Origin: Bythopirellula sp.
GTDB taxonomy: Bacteria > Planctomycetota > Planctomycetia > Pirellulales > Lacipirellulaceae
Assembly: GCA_028285205.1 (NCBI GenBank)
Contig: JANQQA010000252.1
Location: forward strand, 1 to 64,000
Direction: 5' to 3'
Length of the DNA stretch: 64,000 bases
How positions within the stretch are numbered: position 1 is the first letter of the stretch; every line of letters starts with the position of its first letter. Shown piece by piece: positions 35,094-44,176 of this stretch. Under the pieces are notes generated by a model. That model was given only the letters and a program-made list of their open reading frames with translations. It was not told the DNA's origin and searched no databases. Position numbers and translations under genes: made by a program.

Positions 35094-36712
35094 TGGACGC
35101 AGCAGCCGCGCATCAGAAATTCAGGACTAGCGAGAAACAATCGAGACCGAAGAGTCTTGTGCTGTCTGACGTAGTACTGCGACATCGCCGGCAAAGCGGC
35201 CGTACTAGCTTCCTAGTATTGCAACTGTTTAACATTGGCCTTCTCATGCTGGTCTCTGAGAAAGTATCTGCGTTTTGGTTGTGCGTTAACGGAATAGTTA
35301 CTGCTGCTTTGTACGCGAAGCTAATTCTCAACGAGTTTCGCTGTTCGCGAGAGCAAATTCAACCTTTCGTTGCCTATCTGGCATCTGGGGTGATGCGACT
35401 AGGTATCGGCACTTGCTGGGCATCTGCAGCATACGGCTCCGGGCACTTACATGCACTTCGCTTTGGTCCTCAATCCACAGATGAGTATCTAATGGAAGGG
35501 CAGCTAATTCTAACCCTCGGGGATTGGTGCATTGTTCTTGGTTGGACGCTTTGGGAGGCTTGGAATCTGCCTCGCCAGCCGGCCAAAGTTCGAGCTCGCC
35601 ATGATCGACAAGTTCGAAGTCCCGTTTCGATGAGGGTCGCCATTGCTACTCTTGCGTTCGGCTGGCTGGTCAAGCTAATGGTGGCTGTAGGAATTCCACT
35701 GTTCAGCTTGGGCAATTTCGTGTCGCTATTTGTGCGATTTTCTAGTCCTGCCGCCATCTATTTGCTCTATCTGAATATCCAAGCACTGCCGAGCGCCGCC
35801 AGTCAACGTTACTATCTAATGCTTGTTGCAGTGCTACTAGTTGAAGGCATCTTGGCGCTATCAAGTTACATGAAGTCTGCAACGTTGGTTCTTATCATTG
35901 CCGTGGGGCTCTGCATCACCCACGCGACAATTAAACGGTATCGAGAAAAGCAAAGTCTTTTTTCTCCAAGAGCGGTGCTGGTAGGATGTCTTTTCGCATT
36001 CTTTGTAGTTTTGATTCTGTTCCCTTTTTCCCAGATTCGCAGAAGCTCCGCGACAGTTGCATCTGATGGCTTGGAGAAAACTTTCGGTGTGAGCGTAGCT
36101 TATGCCTTGGAAGAAGCTTGTTGGGCAGCAATCCCAGGCACTTCCGAATTTGAAGAAATGCATCGCTTCCCGGAATCTGGAGCCTGGGCATTCCTTGCGC
36201 GCCAATCTGATGTCCCGGAAGTTAGCTGGTCGGCCAAATTCGCCGATAGATTTGGCACTGTAAGTGGAATGTTTGTACAGGATTCCGTGAAGAACTTCAT
36301 CCCTCGCTTCCTTTGGCCTGAGAAACCACCGTACTATCCAGGTCGCAAAATATCTGTCATGAATGGATTCTCAGACTCTGTCGAGACCGCGACAACCTCG
36401 ACTGGAATTGGTGGCATCGCATCAAGTGCAATACTAAACTACAACTACTATGCGCTTGTACTCTCTTGCCTGTTGGTAGGCTTTATATTTGCCGCATATT
36501 CAGCTTGTGTTGCTCGTCGTGTTCACACAAATCCTTTCGCGACGATTCTGTTTCTCGCGATTACGACAAAAGCAGCATCACACTTCGACAATGTCTTTGA
36601 TTGCGGCCTGGATCTGTGTGTGTATTGGCTCATTGTGTATTTGCCGATGTTGTGGGCCTCTAATCACATCTTCGACGGTGGCGCGAATAACAGACGGCAC
36701 CTGCACAACTAA
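35093..36712 (+). CDS. Wzy-like polysaccharide polymerase candidate, polytopic membrane protein
   Basis: The ATG overlaps the flippase stop by one base. The protein has about 12 hydrophobic segments (for example LFNIGLLMLVSEKVSAFWLCVN, VAIATLAFGWLVKLMVAVGI) and a large periplasm-facing loop around residues 310-450 (RRSSATVASDGLEKTF ... RFLWPEKPPYYPGRKIS), the usual topology of Wzy polymerases. Sequence conservation in Wzy is low, so the call rests on topology and on position right after Wzx. A second O-antigen-ligase-type protein exists at 23-26 kb, so one may polymerise and the other transfer or anchor. It is visibly richer in A/T than the flanking genes. Confidence 0.75.
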   Translation: MDAAAAHQKFRTSEKQSRPKSLVLSDVVLRHRRQSGRTSFLVLQLFNIGLLMLVSEKVSAFWLCVNGIVTAALYAKLILNEFRCSREQIQPFVAYLASGVMRLGIGTCWASAAYGSGHLHALRFGPQSTDEYLMEGQLILTLGDWCIVLGWTLWEAWNLPRQPAKVRARHDRQVRSPVSMRVAIATLAFGWLVKLMVAVGIPLFSLGNFVSLFVRFSSPAAIYLLYLNIQALPSAASQRYYLMLVAVLLVEGILALSSYMKSATLVLIIAVGLCITHATIKRYREKQSLFSPRAVLVGCLFAFFVVLILFPFSQIRRSSATVASDGLEKTFGVSVAYALEEACWAAIPGTSEFEEMHRFPESGAWAFLARQSDVPEVSWSAKFADRFGTVSGMFVQDSVKNFIPRFLWPEKPPYYPGRKISVMNGFSDSVETATTSTGIGGIASSAILNYNYYALVLSCLLVGFIFAAYSACVARRVHTNPFATILFLAITTKAASHFDNVFDCGLDLCVYWLIVYLPMLWASNHIFDGGANNRRHLHN

Positions 36713-36807
36713 CCAGCAAGCATGTACTCAAATCGCAACTATATACTACTTGGTAAACTCTATCCCGTCGTACTTCAATCAGCATAGACTTATAACCGCC
36801 ACCACAA

Positions 36808-37728
36808 ATGCCAGAAGCAAATAGTGTCACACCGATCGAGTTCCACCCTTCATTCCGCCCTAGGATCGCGCGGGCGTTGCGATTTGGTCGTAAGCTTAAA
36901 GGATGGCGCAGAGTAGTTAACTTTATTGCTGGTGAGCCGACGAAAACTAGCTTTACTGTCAGAAATAGTACTGGTTGGTTTTCAGGGTCACTAGATTCGT
37001 TAATCGAGCGTCAGGTATATTTGTTCGGGGGCTACGAGGAAGACATGATTGCTACATTCCGTCGACTCTTCCCACGTCCTAGACGCCGATGTCTGGTGGA
37101 TGTTGGTGCTAACGTCGGCACCCATAGCCTCGCCTTTGCTCGATTTTTTGACAATGTGGTTAGCTTTGAACCGAACTTCCAAATCTATGAGTCACTGAAA
37201 CGCAACTTGAGCCTTAACCCGAACGCAAATGTCACCGCTCTTAATTATGGGCTCGGCGATTCAAATGAATGCCGAGACTTTTTTGGCGTGCATAACGGCA
37301 ATGCGGGTTTGGGAACTTTCTTAGACAAAGAGCAATACGATCAGCCGTTGAAAAAAATTGGGGAGTTCCAGATCCGTCGAGGAGATGATGTTCTGCCCAC
37401 ACTGATCGGACGTGATGAACGAATAGATGCCATTAAGCTGGACATTCAAGGGTTCGAACCCCTTGCATTGAGGGGAATGAGAAGTATCCTCTCGTGCCAT
37501 CGCCCTATTGTTTGGGTTGAAGTAGGTAACGGAACAAATCTTGTTCTTAATGAGGCCGCCTCGTTTGCATCCCTCTTTCCGTATCCAGTGCGTGCATTTG
37601 CCTTCCGCACAAGCTCAGTATTGCTTAGAGCCACAACTAGCCTCATGCCTATCGCCTCGACCGACGAAACACGAGGGAATATTGTGGTCTGCCCAGAAGA
37701 ACTCACATTGCCAAGTGGTTTTTTGTAA
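36808..37728 (+). CDS. FkbM-family SAM-dependent methyltransferase
   Basis: This 306-residue protein has the SAM-binding motif RCLVDVGANVGTHSLAFARFF (about residues 93-112), an acidic loop VVSFEPN, then NPNANVTALNYGLGD, and the FkbM signature IDAIKLDIQGFEPLALRGMRSIL. FkbM enzymes O-methylate sugars or polyketides, and in polysaccharide loci they usually decorate a sugar of the repeat unit. No signal peptide is present, so it acts in the cytoplasm before flipping. It lies 95 bases after the polymerase-like gene and is followed by a 193-base gap with nothing recognised. Confidence 0.9.
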   Translation: MPEANSVTPIEFHPSFRPRIARALRFGRKLKGWRRVVNFIAGEPTKTSFTVRNSTGWFSGSLDSLIERQVYLFGGYEEDMIATFRRLFPRPRRRCLVDVGANVGTHSLAFARFFDNVVSFEPNFQIYESLKRNLSLNPNANVTALNYGLGDSNECRDFFGVHNGNAGLGTFLDKEQYDQPLKKIGEFQIRRGDDVLPTLIGRDERIDAIKLDIQGFEPLALRGMRSILSCHRPIVWVEVGNGTNLVLNEAASFASLFPYPVRAFAFRTSSVLLRATTSLMPIASTDETRGNIVVCPEELTLPSGFL

Positions 37729-37921
37729 TCCATTTAGCAGTCATTATTGTCAGTGATCGTTTTAAGTTCGTCTAATGGTCCAAAGGCGAGTTTACCGAGA
37801 CGCGGGAAGAAAACTGATTTATACAACGGACGAAGACGAGCTCTAACTGTGATCCATAAGAATCTACGCATCTTTATGCATCACAAAGTTCTATTGACAT
37901 TGTTCCTCTCTAAATCGCTCG

Positions 37922-39016
37922 ATGAACAACCCCGCATTATCGGCCCCTAACACCAACGTGTGTTTAGACCCACACACTACCAAGAGCACCATGCTCTTCG
38001 TTGGCCACCAATGGCTTGGTAGCAACTCACGCGCTCTAGCCATGGCATTTCGCGATTGTGGATGGATTGTTGACATCATTGATCCGTTACAATACGTTCC
38101 ACGCACAACCACTCTTGCATCTAAATTGGTTAGGAAAGTATCGCGTAGCATACTACAACAGAGCTTGAGCGAAGCCATGCGGAACCGTGTAGCTCTCAAT
38201 CAGCCGGACGTTCTCTTCGTTTATAAGGGCTCAGAAGTCACGCCATCATCACTAGAGCAAATGCGTTCACTGGGAGTGCATACGGATTTGTTCTACCCAG
38301 ATGTCAGCCTGCATACCCATGGGCGAGATATTCCCTTGAGCGTTCAGCATTACGATACGATATTCACGACTAAGAGTTTTGGAGTATCTGACCTAAAAGC
38401 ACTTGGAGCTCGAAGAATTGAAGTGGTTTTACATGCGAGCGACCCAGACTTGCATCGTCCACTGAGCAATTCTCTGCTCCCAAACGAGTTTACTTGCGAC
38501 GTGTCTTTCATTGGCACTTGGTCACCACATAAGGAGAAGTTACTTTCGGATTTAGTTGCAAGGACTCCAGATTTACGGCTCAAGATCTGGGGATCTCAAT
38601 GGGAGAAATGTAATACTTCAAACATTGAGCCGCATCTAGAGCACCGCCCTCTGTTTGGTGATCTCTACCCAGCTGCAATCCAATCAGCAAAGATCAACCT
38701 CGGCTTGCTCTCAGAGCAGCGATATGGAGCATCTAACGGTGACCTGACTACTTCAAGAACTTTTAATATCCCCGCATGCAAAGCGTTTATGATTCATGAA
38801 CGGAACGACGAGGTGCTAGCTTGCTTCGAGGAAGGCAAAGAAATTGAATGTTTCGGTGACACTGACGAATTGGCAGAAAAGATCGCCTACTACCTTAAGC
38901 ACGATTCCAAGCGCGAAGAAATCGCCGCAGCAGGTTACCAGCGGTGTGAACGCGAACACCGTTATCATCATCGCGCCGCTAAGATGACTGCACACATTCG
39001 GTCGCTCACCGGATGA
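37922..39016 (+). CDS. CgeB-type glycosyltransferase (Glyco_trans_1_2)
   Basis: This 364-residue protein opens with a Rossmann-like segment (TMLFVGHQWLGSNSRALAMAF). The middle part (DVLFVYKGSEVTPSSLEQM ... DLFYPDVSLHTHG) and the block CDVSFIGTWSPHKEKLL, AKINLGLLSEQ, SRTFNIPACKAFMIHERND, LACFEEGKEIECFGDTDEL match the CgeB/spore-maturation-like glycosyltransferases with a C-terminal Glyco_trans_1_2 domain. Such enzymes commonly use nucleotide sugars in GT4-like manner. The start is taken at ATG 37922; an ATG at 37991 is also possible. It is one of four consecutive glycosyltransferases here. Confidence 0.85.
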   Translation: MNNPALSAPNTNVCLDPHTTKSTMLFVGHQWLGSNSRALAMAFRDCGWIVDIIDPLQYVPRTTTLASKLVRKVSRSILQQSLSEAMRNRVALNQPDVLFVYKGSEVTPSSLEQMRSLGVHTDLFYPDVSLHTHGRDIPLSVQHYDTIFTTKSFGVSDLKALGARRIEVVLHASDPDLHRPLSNSLLPNEFTCDVSFIGTWSPHKEKLLSDLVARTPDLRLKIWGSQWEKCNTSNIEPHLEHRPLFGDLYPAAIQSAKINLGLLSEQRYGASNGDLTTSRTFNIPACKAFMIHERNDEVLACFEEGKEIECFGDTDELAEKIAYYLKHDSKREEIAAAGYQRCEREHRYHHRAAKMTAHIRSLTG

Positions 39017-39044
39017 TGCCGAGTTCAACACTGACCGTACTGAC

Positions 39045-40244
39045 TTGAATCACAAGCCACGAATTGCGCTGGTTGTCTCTCACCCAATCCAGCACTTCTG
39101 CCCTCAATACGCGAGTCTTGCAGACTGCGGACTTGTTGACTTCCATGTGTTCTTCGGGTCGACCAAAGGAGCCAAACCTTACGATGACAGGAATTTTGGC
39201 ACCACCGTTCACTGGCCCAATATGAATCTGGACGCCTTTCCGCACACGTTTCTCTCGGATGTGCCACTTTCCAGCGATCGCTCGCTCGATGACCCAAAAA
39301 TCATTGACGAATTAGAGAAGTTCCAACCTGATGTTGTCATCGGCTACGGTTACGTCCAAAAAATGCAGCAACGAGTCAAAAAGTGGGCAAAACAGCACAA
39401 GAGTGTGCATGGTAGAAAAATACTCTACTACTATATCTCCGATAGCGAGATGCATCATCATGAGAGCTGGCTCAAGAGATCACTCAAATCGCTGTATCTT
39501 CCCCGGTACTTCAGCGGGATCGATCGATTCCTGTCCGTGGGCAATTCTAATGAGTTCTACTACAAAAAGCATGGCGCGAACACCGACAGTATCACTCGCA
39601 TGCACTTTTCGATTGACCTAAAACAGTACTCCCTAGCCTATCAGGAACGCGTGACGCTCCGAGCAAACGCTCGCCGCGATCTTGGCTTGCGCGATAACGA
39701 CTTTACGTTGCTGCAAGTCGGAAAGCTTGTCGAGTGGAAGCGGCAACGAGATGCAATGGACGCGGTTGCGAAACTACCTGAATTCCTGAATGCGAGGCTT
39801 ATGCTTGCTGGCAGCGGCCCCGATGAGACGGCGTTAAAGGCTCGAGCAGCGCAACACGCGGCAGGCAAGACGCACTTTCTCGGATTCGTTTCGCCCACCG
39901 AGTTGCCCGCCTATTATGCTGCTGCTGACGCCTACGTTCATTGCTCTTCGCATGAACCTCACTCACTCGCGATTAGTGAAGCAATCTACATGGGGCTGCC
40001 TGTGCTGGTAAGCCATTCTTGCGGCAGCTACGGGCCCTACGATGATGTGCGTCCCGGCAGCAACGGCTTCGTATTTCGTACTGGTGACCTTGCTGACCTT
40101 TGCAAGAAGATCGAGCGACTTGCAATCGATCCGGATCTTTGCCAGCGGTTTTCCCGAAGTTCCCATGACTACGCGGTTGAAGCACAGAGAAGGGCTCACG
40201 GGCAGTTTCTGGTTGAAGCACTAACTGCAGATGGCCTGCTTTGA
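39045..40244 (+). CDS. GT4-type glycosyltransferase
   Basis: The start is TTG 39045, directly before the KPRIALVVSHPIQHF strand; no in-frame ATG or GTG gives this N-terminus. The N-terminal GT-B domain has VSHPIQHFCPQY, typical of a group of GT4 enzymes. The C-terminal domain has DFTLLQVGKLVEWKRQRDAM, LMLAGSGPDE, THFLGFVSPTELPAYYAAADAYVH and SHEPHSLAISEAIYMGLPVLVS, covering the nucleotide-sugar site with the E..A..EA signature. Its stop overlaps the next gene (TTGA). It probably adds one sugar of the repeat unit on the cytoplasmic side. Confidence 0.92.
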   Translation: MNHKPRIALVVSHPIQHFCPQYASLADCGLVDFHVFFGSTKGAKPYDDRNFGTTVHWPNMNLDAFPHTFLSDVPLSSDRSLDDPKIIDELEKFQPDVVIGYGYVQKMQQRVKKWAKQHKSVHGRKILYYYISDSEMHHHESWLKRSLKSLYLPRYFSGIDRFLSVGNSNEFYYKKHGANTDSITRMHFSIDLKQYSLAYQERVTLRANARRDLGLRDNDFTLLQVGKLVEWKRQRDAMDAVAKLPEFLNARLMLAGSGPDETALKARAAQHAAGKTHFLGFVSPTELPAYYAAADAYVHCSSHEPHSLAISEAIYMGLPVLVSHSCGSYGPYDDVRPGSNGFVFRTGDLADLCKKIERLAIDPDLCQRFSRSSHDYAVEAQRRAHGQFLVEALTADGLL

Positions 40245-41254
40245 AAAAAGTCGTTCATTTCCATAGGAAGCCGTATCCTGGTGCTTTCAGCATTGAAGGG
40301 CTGTTTTCTGCAATACGCGAGACGCTGTTAGATCTTGGATGCGAAGTCGAATTAGCCGTCGCCCCATGCAGCAGTCGTGGTCTTTTTGATCGATTATCCA
40401 ACTTGCTCTGGGCACGTAAGCAACGTGGCGAAGTCAATCACATCACCGGAGACATTAATTATCTGACGTTGGTCTTGCCGAGATCTCGGACGGTTCTGAC
40501 CATTCACGACCTGAATACTTTACATCGATTACGGGGTGTGAAGCGGTGGATCTATAAGACGTTGTGGTTTTCCCTGCCAATTCGCTACTCATCGATTACG
40601 ACTGTCATTTCGAACGAAACAAAACGTGCAGTGCTTGCGGAGTTTACTCTTGAAGAGCAGCGTATCGTCGTCATACCCAACGCGGTCTCACCGACGTACA
40701 AGCCTTGCCCAAAGGACTTTAATGCTGAACGGCCGCGAATCTTGCAAATAGGCACCAAACGAAACAAAAACTTGCTGCGGCTAGTCGCCGCATTAGAAGG
40801 CATCAAGTGCCATTTGCACATCATTGGCACTCCGGACGATGAAGCAACCGCCGCAATCAGCAAGAGTGGCATTACATGCACCTTGGACTCCAACCTGACG
40901 GAGGAGGAAATGTGCGATGCTTACCGAGAAGCAGACATCGTAAGTTTTGTTTCGACTGCTGAAGGTTTCGGCATGCCCATTATCGAATCGCAGTATATTG
41001 AACGTCCAGTCGTCACTAGTAACGTCTCGTCTATGCCGGAAATTGCCGGGAATGGCGCTTGCTTGGTCAATCCGTATGATGTCGCCGATATCCGACGTGG
41101 CTTTCTTCGAGTAGTAAGGGACGAAGCGTACCGTAAGCAACTGATTGAAGCGGGGCGACATAACCGCAAAAACTTCGATCTCGAAACGGTGGCCAAGTTA
41201 TACTTGCAGTTGTATGAACGGATCAGCACAGACGTCAAAGACAGAATCGCTTGA
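40241..41254 (+). CDS. GT4-type glycosyltransferase
   Basis: The start TTG 40241 overlaps the preceding stop by 4 bases (TTGA). This 337-residue GT-B protein has VVHFHRKPYPGAFSIEGLF at the N-terminus, EVNHITGDINYLTL and TVLTIHDL in the acceptor domain, then RIVVIPNAVSP, RILQIGTKRNKNLLRL, and STAEGFGMPIIESQYIERPVVTSNVSSMPEI, the donor-site signature of GT4. It is somewhat shorter than the family average. Together with its neighbours it forms a tightly coupled block (stop/start overlaps at both ends). The sugar transferred is unknown. Confidence 0.92.
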   Translation: MKKVVHFHRKPYPGAFSIEGLFSAIRETLLDLGCEVELAVAPCSSRGLFDRLSNLLWARKQRGEVNHITGDINYLTLVLPRSRTVLTIHDLNTLHRLRGVKRWIYKTLWFSLPIRYSSITTVISNETKRAVLAEFTLEEQRIVVIPNAVSPTYKPCPKDFNAERPRILQIGTKRNKNLLRLVAALEGIKCHLHIIGTPDDEATAAISKSGITCTLDSNLTEEEMCDAYREADIVSFVSTAEGFGMPIIESQYIERPVVTSNVSSMPEIAGNGACLVNPYDVADIRRGFLRVVRDEAYRKQLIEAGRHNRKNFDLETVAKLYLQLYERISTDVKDRIA

Positions 41255-42431
41255 AGCTGCTTCTGCTCGCACGCAAGAGCGAGTCACGAGCAGCCTGCAA
41301 ATCCTGAACTTTCGCAACCTTTACGGTAGCGGTCTGACTGAGTCCGTGCCTGCCTTGTGCAACGGGCTAGCAGGCTTAGGTGCGCTTGTCCGATTGTTCG
41401 TCAATAGAGCAAGACCGGAGTGGCGGCAGCAACAGTTCGAACTGCATGAAGTTCCTGCTCAACGATACTTCGAGTACTTAGGCTTCAGTGAGACGTACCG
41501 ACGTTGCCTATACCAAAATGCCGCGAACATTGACATTGTTCATTGCCACGACATGTGGACGATCCATGCTTTGTACGCGGCCAGAGCTGCGCGACGAAAT
41601 CGGTGCAAGTTCGTTGTTTCACCTCGAGGCACACTTTTTCCTTCGGCATTTAGACGCGCGCATTGGCATAAACAGTTGCTTTGGCACGGCTTCCAGAGGG
41701 CCAACTTAGCCAAAGTGGATTGCTTACACGTCACGTCAGAAGCCGAATACGAAGTCGTGCGTTCCCTGGGATGCAAGCAACCTGTGGCTGTCATTCCCAA
41801 CGGCGTCACCGTGCCGCAATTCACCTCGAAGGTGCACGAACGTCAACAGCATAGCCACAAAGTGCTGCTGTATTTTGGAAGAATTCACCCCATTAAAGGA
41901 TTGGACAATTTAGTGCGAGCTTGGAAACTCGTTCATCACGCCTTGCCTGAATGGAAGTTGCGTATAGTTGGCCTTGATGAGGGTGGGTACACGTTGCAGC
42001 TGAAGAAGCTTGTAGCTGCGCTAGGCATGAGTGCGGTAAGCTTTGATGATCCAGTATTTGGAGATGAGCGGTTTCAGCTATATCGAGAAGCCAATGTATA
42101 TGTGCTTCCGTCGCGGTCGGAGAACTTCGGAATCACTGTGGCGGAAGCACTCGGTTGTGAACGCCCTGTAATAGCCAGCCAAGGAACTCCATGGGCCGAC
42201 CTAGTCTCGCGTGGCTGCGGCTGGTGGGTTAATGCCAATACAACCGCCTTGGCAGATTCGATCTTGCTCGCATGCTCTCAGTCGGATCAGACATTGCGAC
42301 AAATGGGACAACTTGGCCGAAAGTGGATTGAAGAATGCTTTCAATGGGAAGTGGTCGCAAAACAGACACTGCATGTATACGAATGGTTAACAGGCAAAGC
42401 GGATCGCCCACCTTTCGTCCGTGCCGACTAA
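41214..42431 (+). CDS. GT4-type glycosyltransferase
   Basis: The reading frame is open from 41145, but ATG 41214 is the more reasonable start, overlapping the preceding gene by 41 bases. The first conserved strand begins at LQILNFRNLYGSGLTESV. Features include IDIVHCHDMWTIHALYAARAARR, KFVVSPRGTLFPSAFR, AVIPNGV, VLLYFGRIHPIKGLDNLVRAW, WKLRIVGLDEGGY and PSRSENFGITVAEALGCERPVIAS, a very standard GT4 donor site. The start codon of a following broken frame overlaps its stop (TAATG), which suggests that another gene of this coupled block once came next. Confidence 0.92.
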   Translation: MNGSAQTSKTESLEAASARTQERVTSSLQILNFRNLYGSGLTESVPALCNGLAGLGALVRLFVNRARPEWRQQQFELHEVPAQRYFEYLGFSETYRRCLYQNAANIDIVHCHDMWTIHALYAARAARRNRCKFVVSPRGTLFPSAFRRAHWHKQLLWHGFQRANLAKVDCLHVTSEAEYEVVRSLGCKQPVAVIPNGVTVPQFTSKVHERQQHSHKVLLYFGRIHPIKGLDNLVRAWKLVHHALPEWKLRIVGLDEGGYTLQLKKLVAALGMSAVSFDDPVFGDERFQLYREANVYVLPSRSENFGITVAEALGCERPVIASQGTPWADLVSRGCGWWVNANTTALADSILLACSQSDQTLRQMGQLGRKWIEECFQWEVVAKQTLHVYEWLTGKADRPPFVRAD

Positions 42432-42669
42432 TGAAACTCCATCCAATCTGCATTTCATCTGCCGGGAGCATGGCACCTCTGGCGCTCCATACGCAGTCAT
42501 GTCCAGAGTTTCCTTGATTATCTTGTAGAAATTGGGCCAACACTTCTGTTCGAACCGGCGTACCTATCAAAACCAGTTGCGATTACAAGCGTTTCCTGCT
42601 GACGGTCAACAGGCTGCCAAGTTGCCCAAACTCAGGATTTTCTACGCGATTGGTCGAAGAAGCTTCTGA
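42431..42669 (+). other. Possible decayed gene after the third GT4 gene
   Basis: An ATG overlaps the preceding stop (TAATG, 42429-42433), as at other junctions of this block, but the frame closes after 28 codons. Later stretches in another frame (containing FLDYLVEIGPTLLFEPAYL and, past a TGA, DFLRDWSKKLLNGL) look more protein-like than random. This reads like an inactivated gene with frameshifts and a stop, but I cannot name its family. Confidence 0.25.
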
Positions 42670-42958
42670 ATGGCCTTAGTCGGCAACAATGCATTGCGGT
42701 ATCGTGGGGCGAAAGCTGGCTATCGCTTGTCGATTCACTTTTCCAAAATCACCGAAGATCCCGAGAAAAACACCCTTGGTGATTATGTCGAGCTCGGACC
42801 CGGCGCCCCCATTTTGGCCGCTGGCAGTGTCAGTATTGGCGAAGACCAAGGCAGACAAAATCAATCAGGTGCTACCAAGAATCAATAAAACAGAAGGCGT
42901 GCATACAACTACTCATGCAGTGCGAGCGAACCTCAAAGCCGTTACATTCCGATAGCTG
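42670..42958 (+). pseudogene. Remnant of a hexapeptide-repeat acyltransferase (serine acetyltransferase-like)
   Basis: The frame from 42670 encodes YRGAKAGYRLSIHF and then LGDYVELGPGAPIL...GSVSIGED, which resembles the left-handed beta-helix hexapeptide repeats of CysE/WcaF-type acetyltransferases (usual pattern IGD.V.IGPGA.I.G.V.IG). The part between these segments is much shorter than in intact enzymes, and after GED the frame loses the expected IGANAVV segment; a neighbouring frame runs on to 42955. The start follows a stop codon directly. Best read as a deleted and frameshifted copy of an acetyltransferase that once modified the polymer. The match is short, so this is tentative. Confidence 0.38.
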
Positions 42959-43039
42959 CGACGCGAGTTTCAAGCAGCAGCACTTCGACTTCGACTGAAT
43001 ATCTGTTCTCGCACGTACTGCTATGCAAGAAATCTACCA

Positions 43040-43885
43040 CTACGTGCGAGCATCGTGGCGAACGCATTTCCTGACGGCCCAACCGCTCATCATGAACATG
43101 AAGAATAGAAATGCAGATGGCTCTGGGATGGCAACGGCGGAAAAGCCTACGGTCAAATCATCTATGGCGAGGGCAGCGTCCGATCCGGCGATGTCACCAT
43201 CATACCACCTTAACGCGATGTATTCGCCATCGGGTACGTTTACAGTAATGACATCGCTGATCGATTCCTCATTCTCGAACTGTCCCGCATCGAAGAAAGG
43301 TGGTGTCCCAGGCGGAATCGGAGATGTGAATGACAGATTTGTGAACGCAGTCCAGCCTAGAGGCGTGGCACCAGAAGCAGGCAATAGGTCGGTAATCTCG
43401 GTCGACGATGTAGTGTAGGAAAAGTGTAGTGTCTCCGCTATTGTCGAGGATTTTCTATACTGCTCCCCTTGATAAGCAACATCTAATTGGGTGATGGTCG
43501 CTCCCGTGTTGTTTTGAAATACGATGCCCCACGCTAAATGAGCAACTGACCCACTAGCACTCGTATTATCAGAGACACCACCCATGGCACGATCCGAGAG
43601 TGGATCGAGCGGTGGCCCAATCGCTAAAGAATACGGGCCGCTGTTAAGTGGGACTGAACCCCGATACGTCAGTGCGCCTAACCCATTTTGCCAGTACCAT
43701 CCTGGACTACCGCTGCTCGACTCGAAAGCTTGGTCGTCCGTCCAGGAGTTGGTTCCACTCTTGTTGAGATAATCGAAGTTATTCGTGTAGTCGTTCAGGT
43801 CGCTCAACACGAGCGCCGACCTAGCAATTGAGAGCTCAAAGTTGAAAATTAGCGCGGCAAAGAAACAGACCCGAGAGACCGGCAT
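43040..43885 (-). CDS. PEP-CTERM protein inside the glycosyltransferase region
   Basis: ATG 43885 gives a clean signal peptide (VCFFAALIFNFELSIARS); the frame extends further but without a signal. The mature part is beta-rich (VLSDLNDYTNNFDYLNKS, WGIVFQNNTGATITQLDVAYQGEQYRK, GEYIALRWYDGDIAGSDAALAIDDL) and resembles the cell-surface beta-sandwich proteins common among PEP-CTERM families. The C-terminus is IPEPSAFLFFMFMM, a Trp-containing helix and VRKCVRHDART. It is the only minus-strand gene between 29 and 58 kb and interrupts the plus-strand biosynthetic genes next to a decayed region, so it may be a recent insertion or a separately regulated substrate of the exosortase. Confidence 0.85.
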   Translation of the reverse strand: MPVSRVCFFAALIFNFELSIARSALVLSDLNDYTNNFDYLNKSGTNSWTDDQAFESSSGSPGWYWQNGLGALTYRGSVPLNSGPYSLAIGPPLDPLSDRAMGGVSDNTSASGSVAHLAWGIVFQNNTGATITQLDVAYQGEQYRKSSTIAETLHFSYTTSSTEITDLLPASGATPLGWTAFTNLSFTSPIPPGTPPFFDAGQFENEESISDVITVNVPDGEYIALRWYDGDIAGSDAALAIDDLTVGFSAVAIPEPSAFLFFMFMMSGWAVRKCVRHDART

Positions 43886-44176
43886 GGCAAATGACTCTTG
43901 CGATGACTGACGAAGAGGGGTCCGTCCACAGATCCTAATCCATGGCATGAGTATAGCCTTATGAATCCGATTGGCAAGCCACTGCAAGGCATTCTATCGC
44001 CCAACACCTATGCACTGTTTTGCCCTAATAGCGCAACCACACCTAAGTACCTTCATACCAGACATTTAGACTACCCGTCACTCTACAACTCTGGTCCCGC
44101 AGACGACACGATTCGGCGTTTTTTCAGACGCGGCATTGAAGCTTAAACCCTAGATCAATCCTTTTTTGAGAAGTCA

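Noticed and set aside
37894-37899. Consensus -35 TTGACA before the CgeB-type glycosyltransferase
   Set aside because: No -10 hexamer lies 16-18 bases downstream, and a start site there would fall inside or after the start codon.
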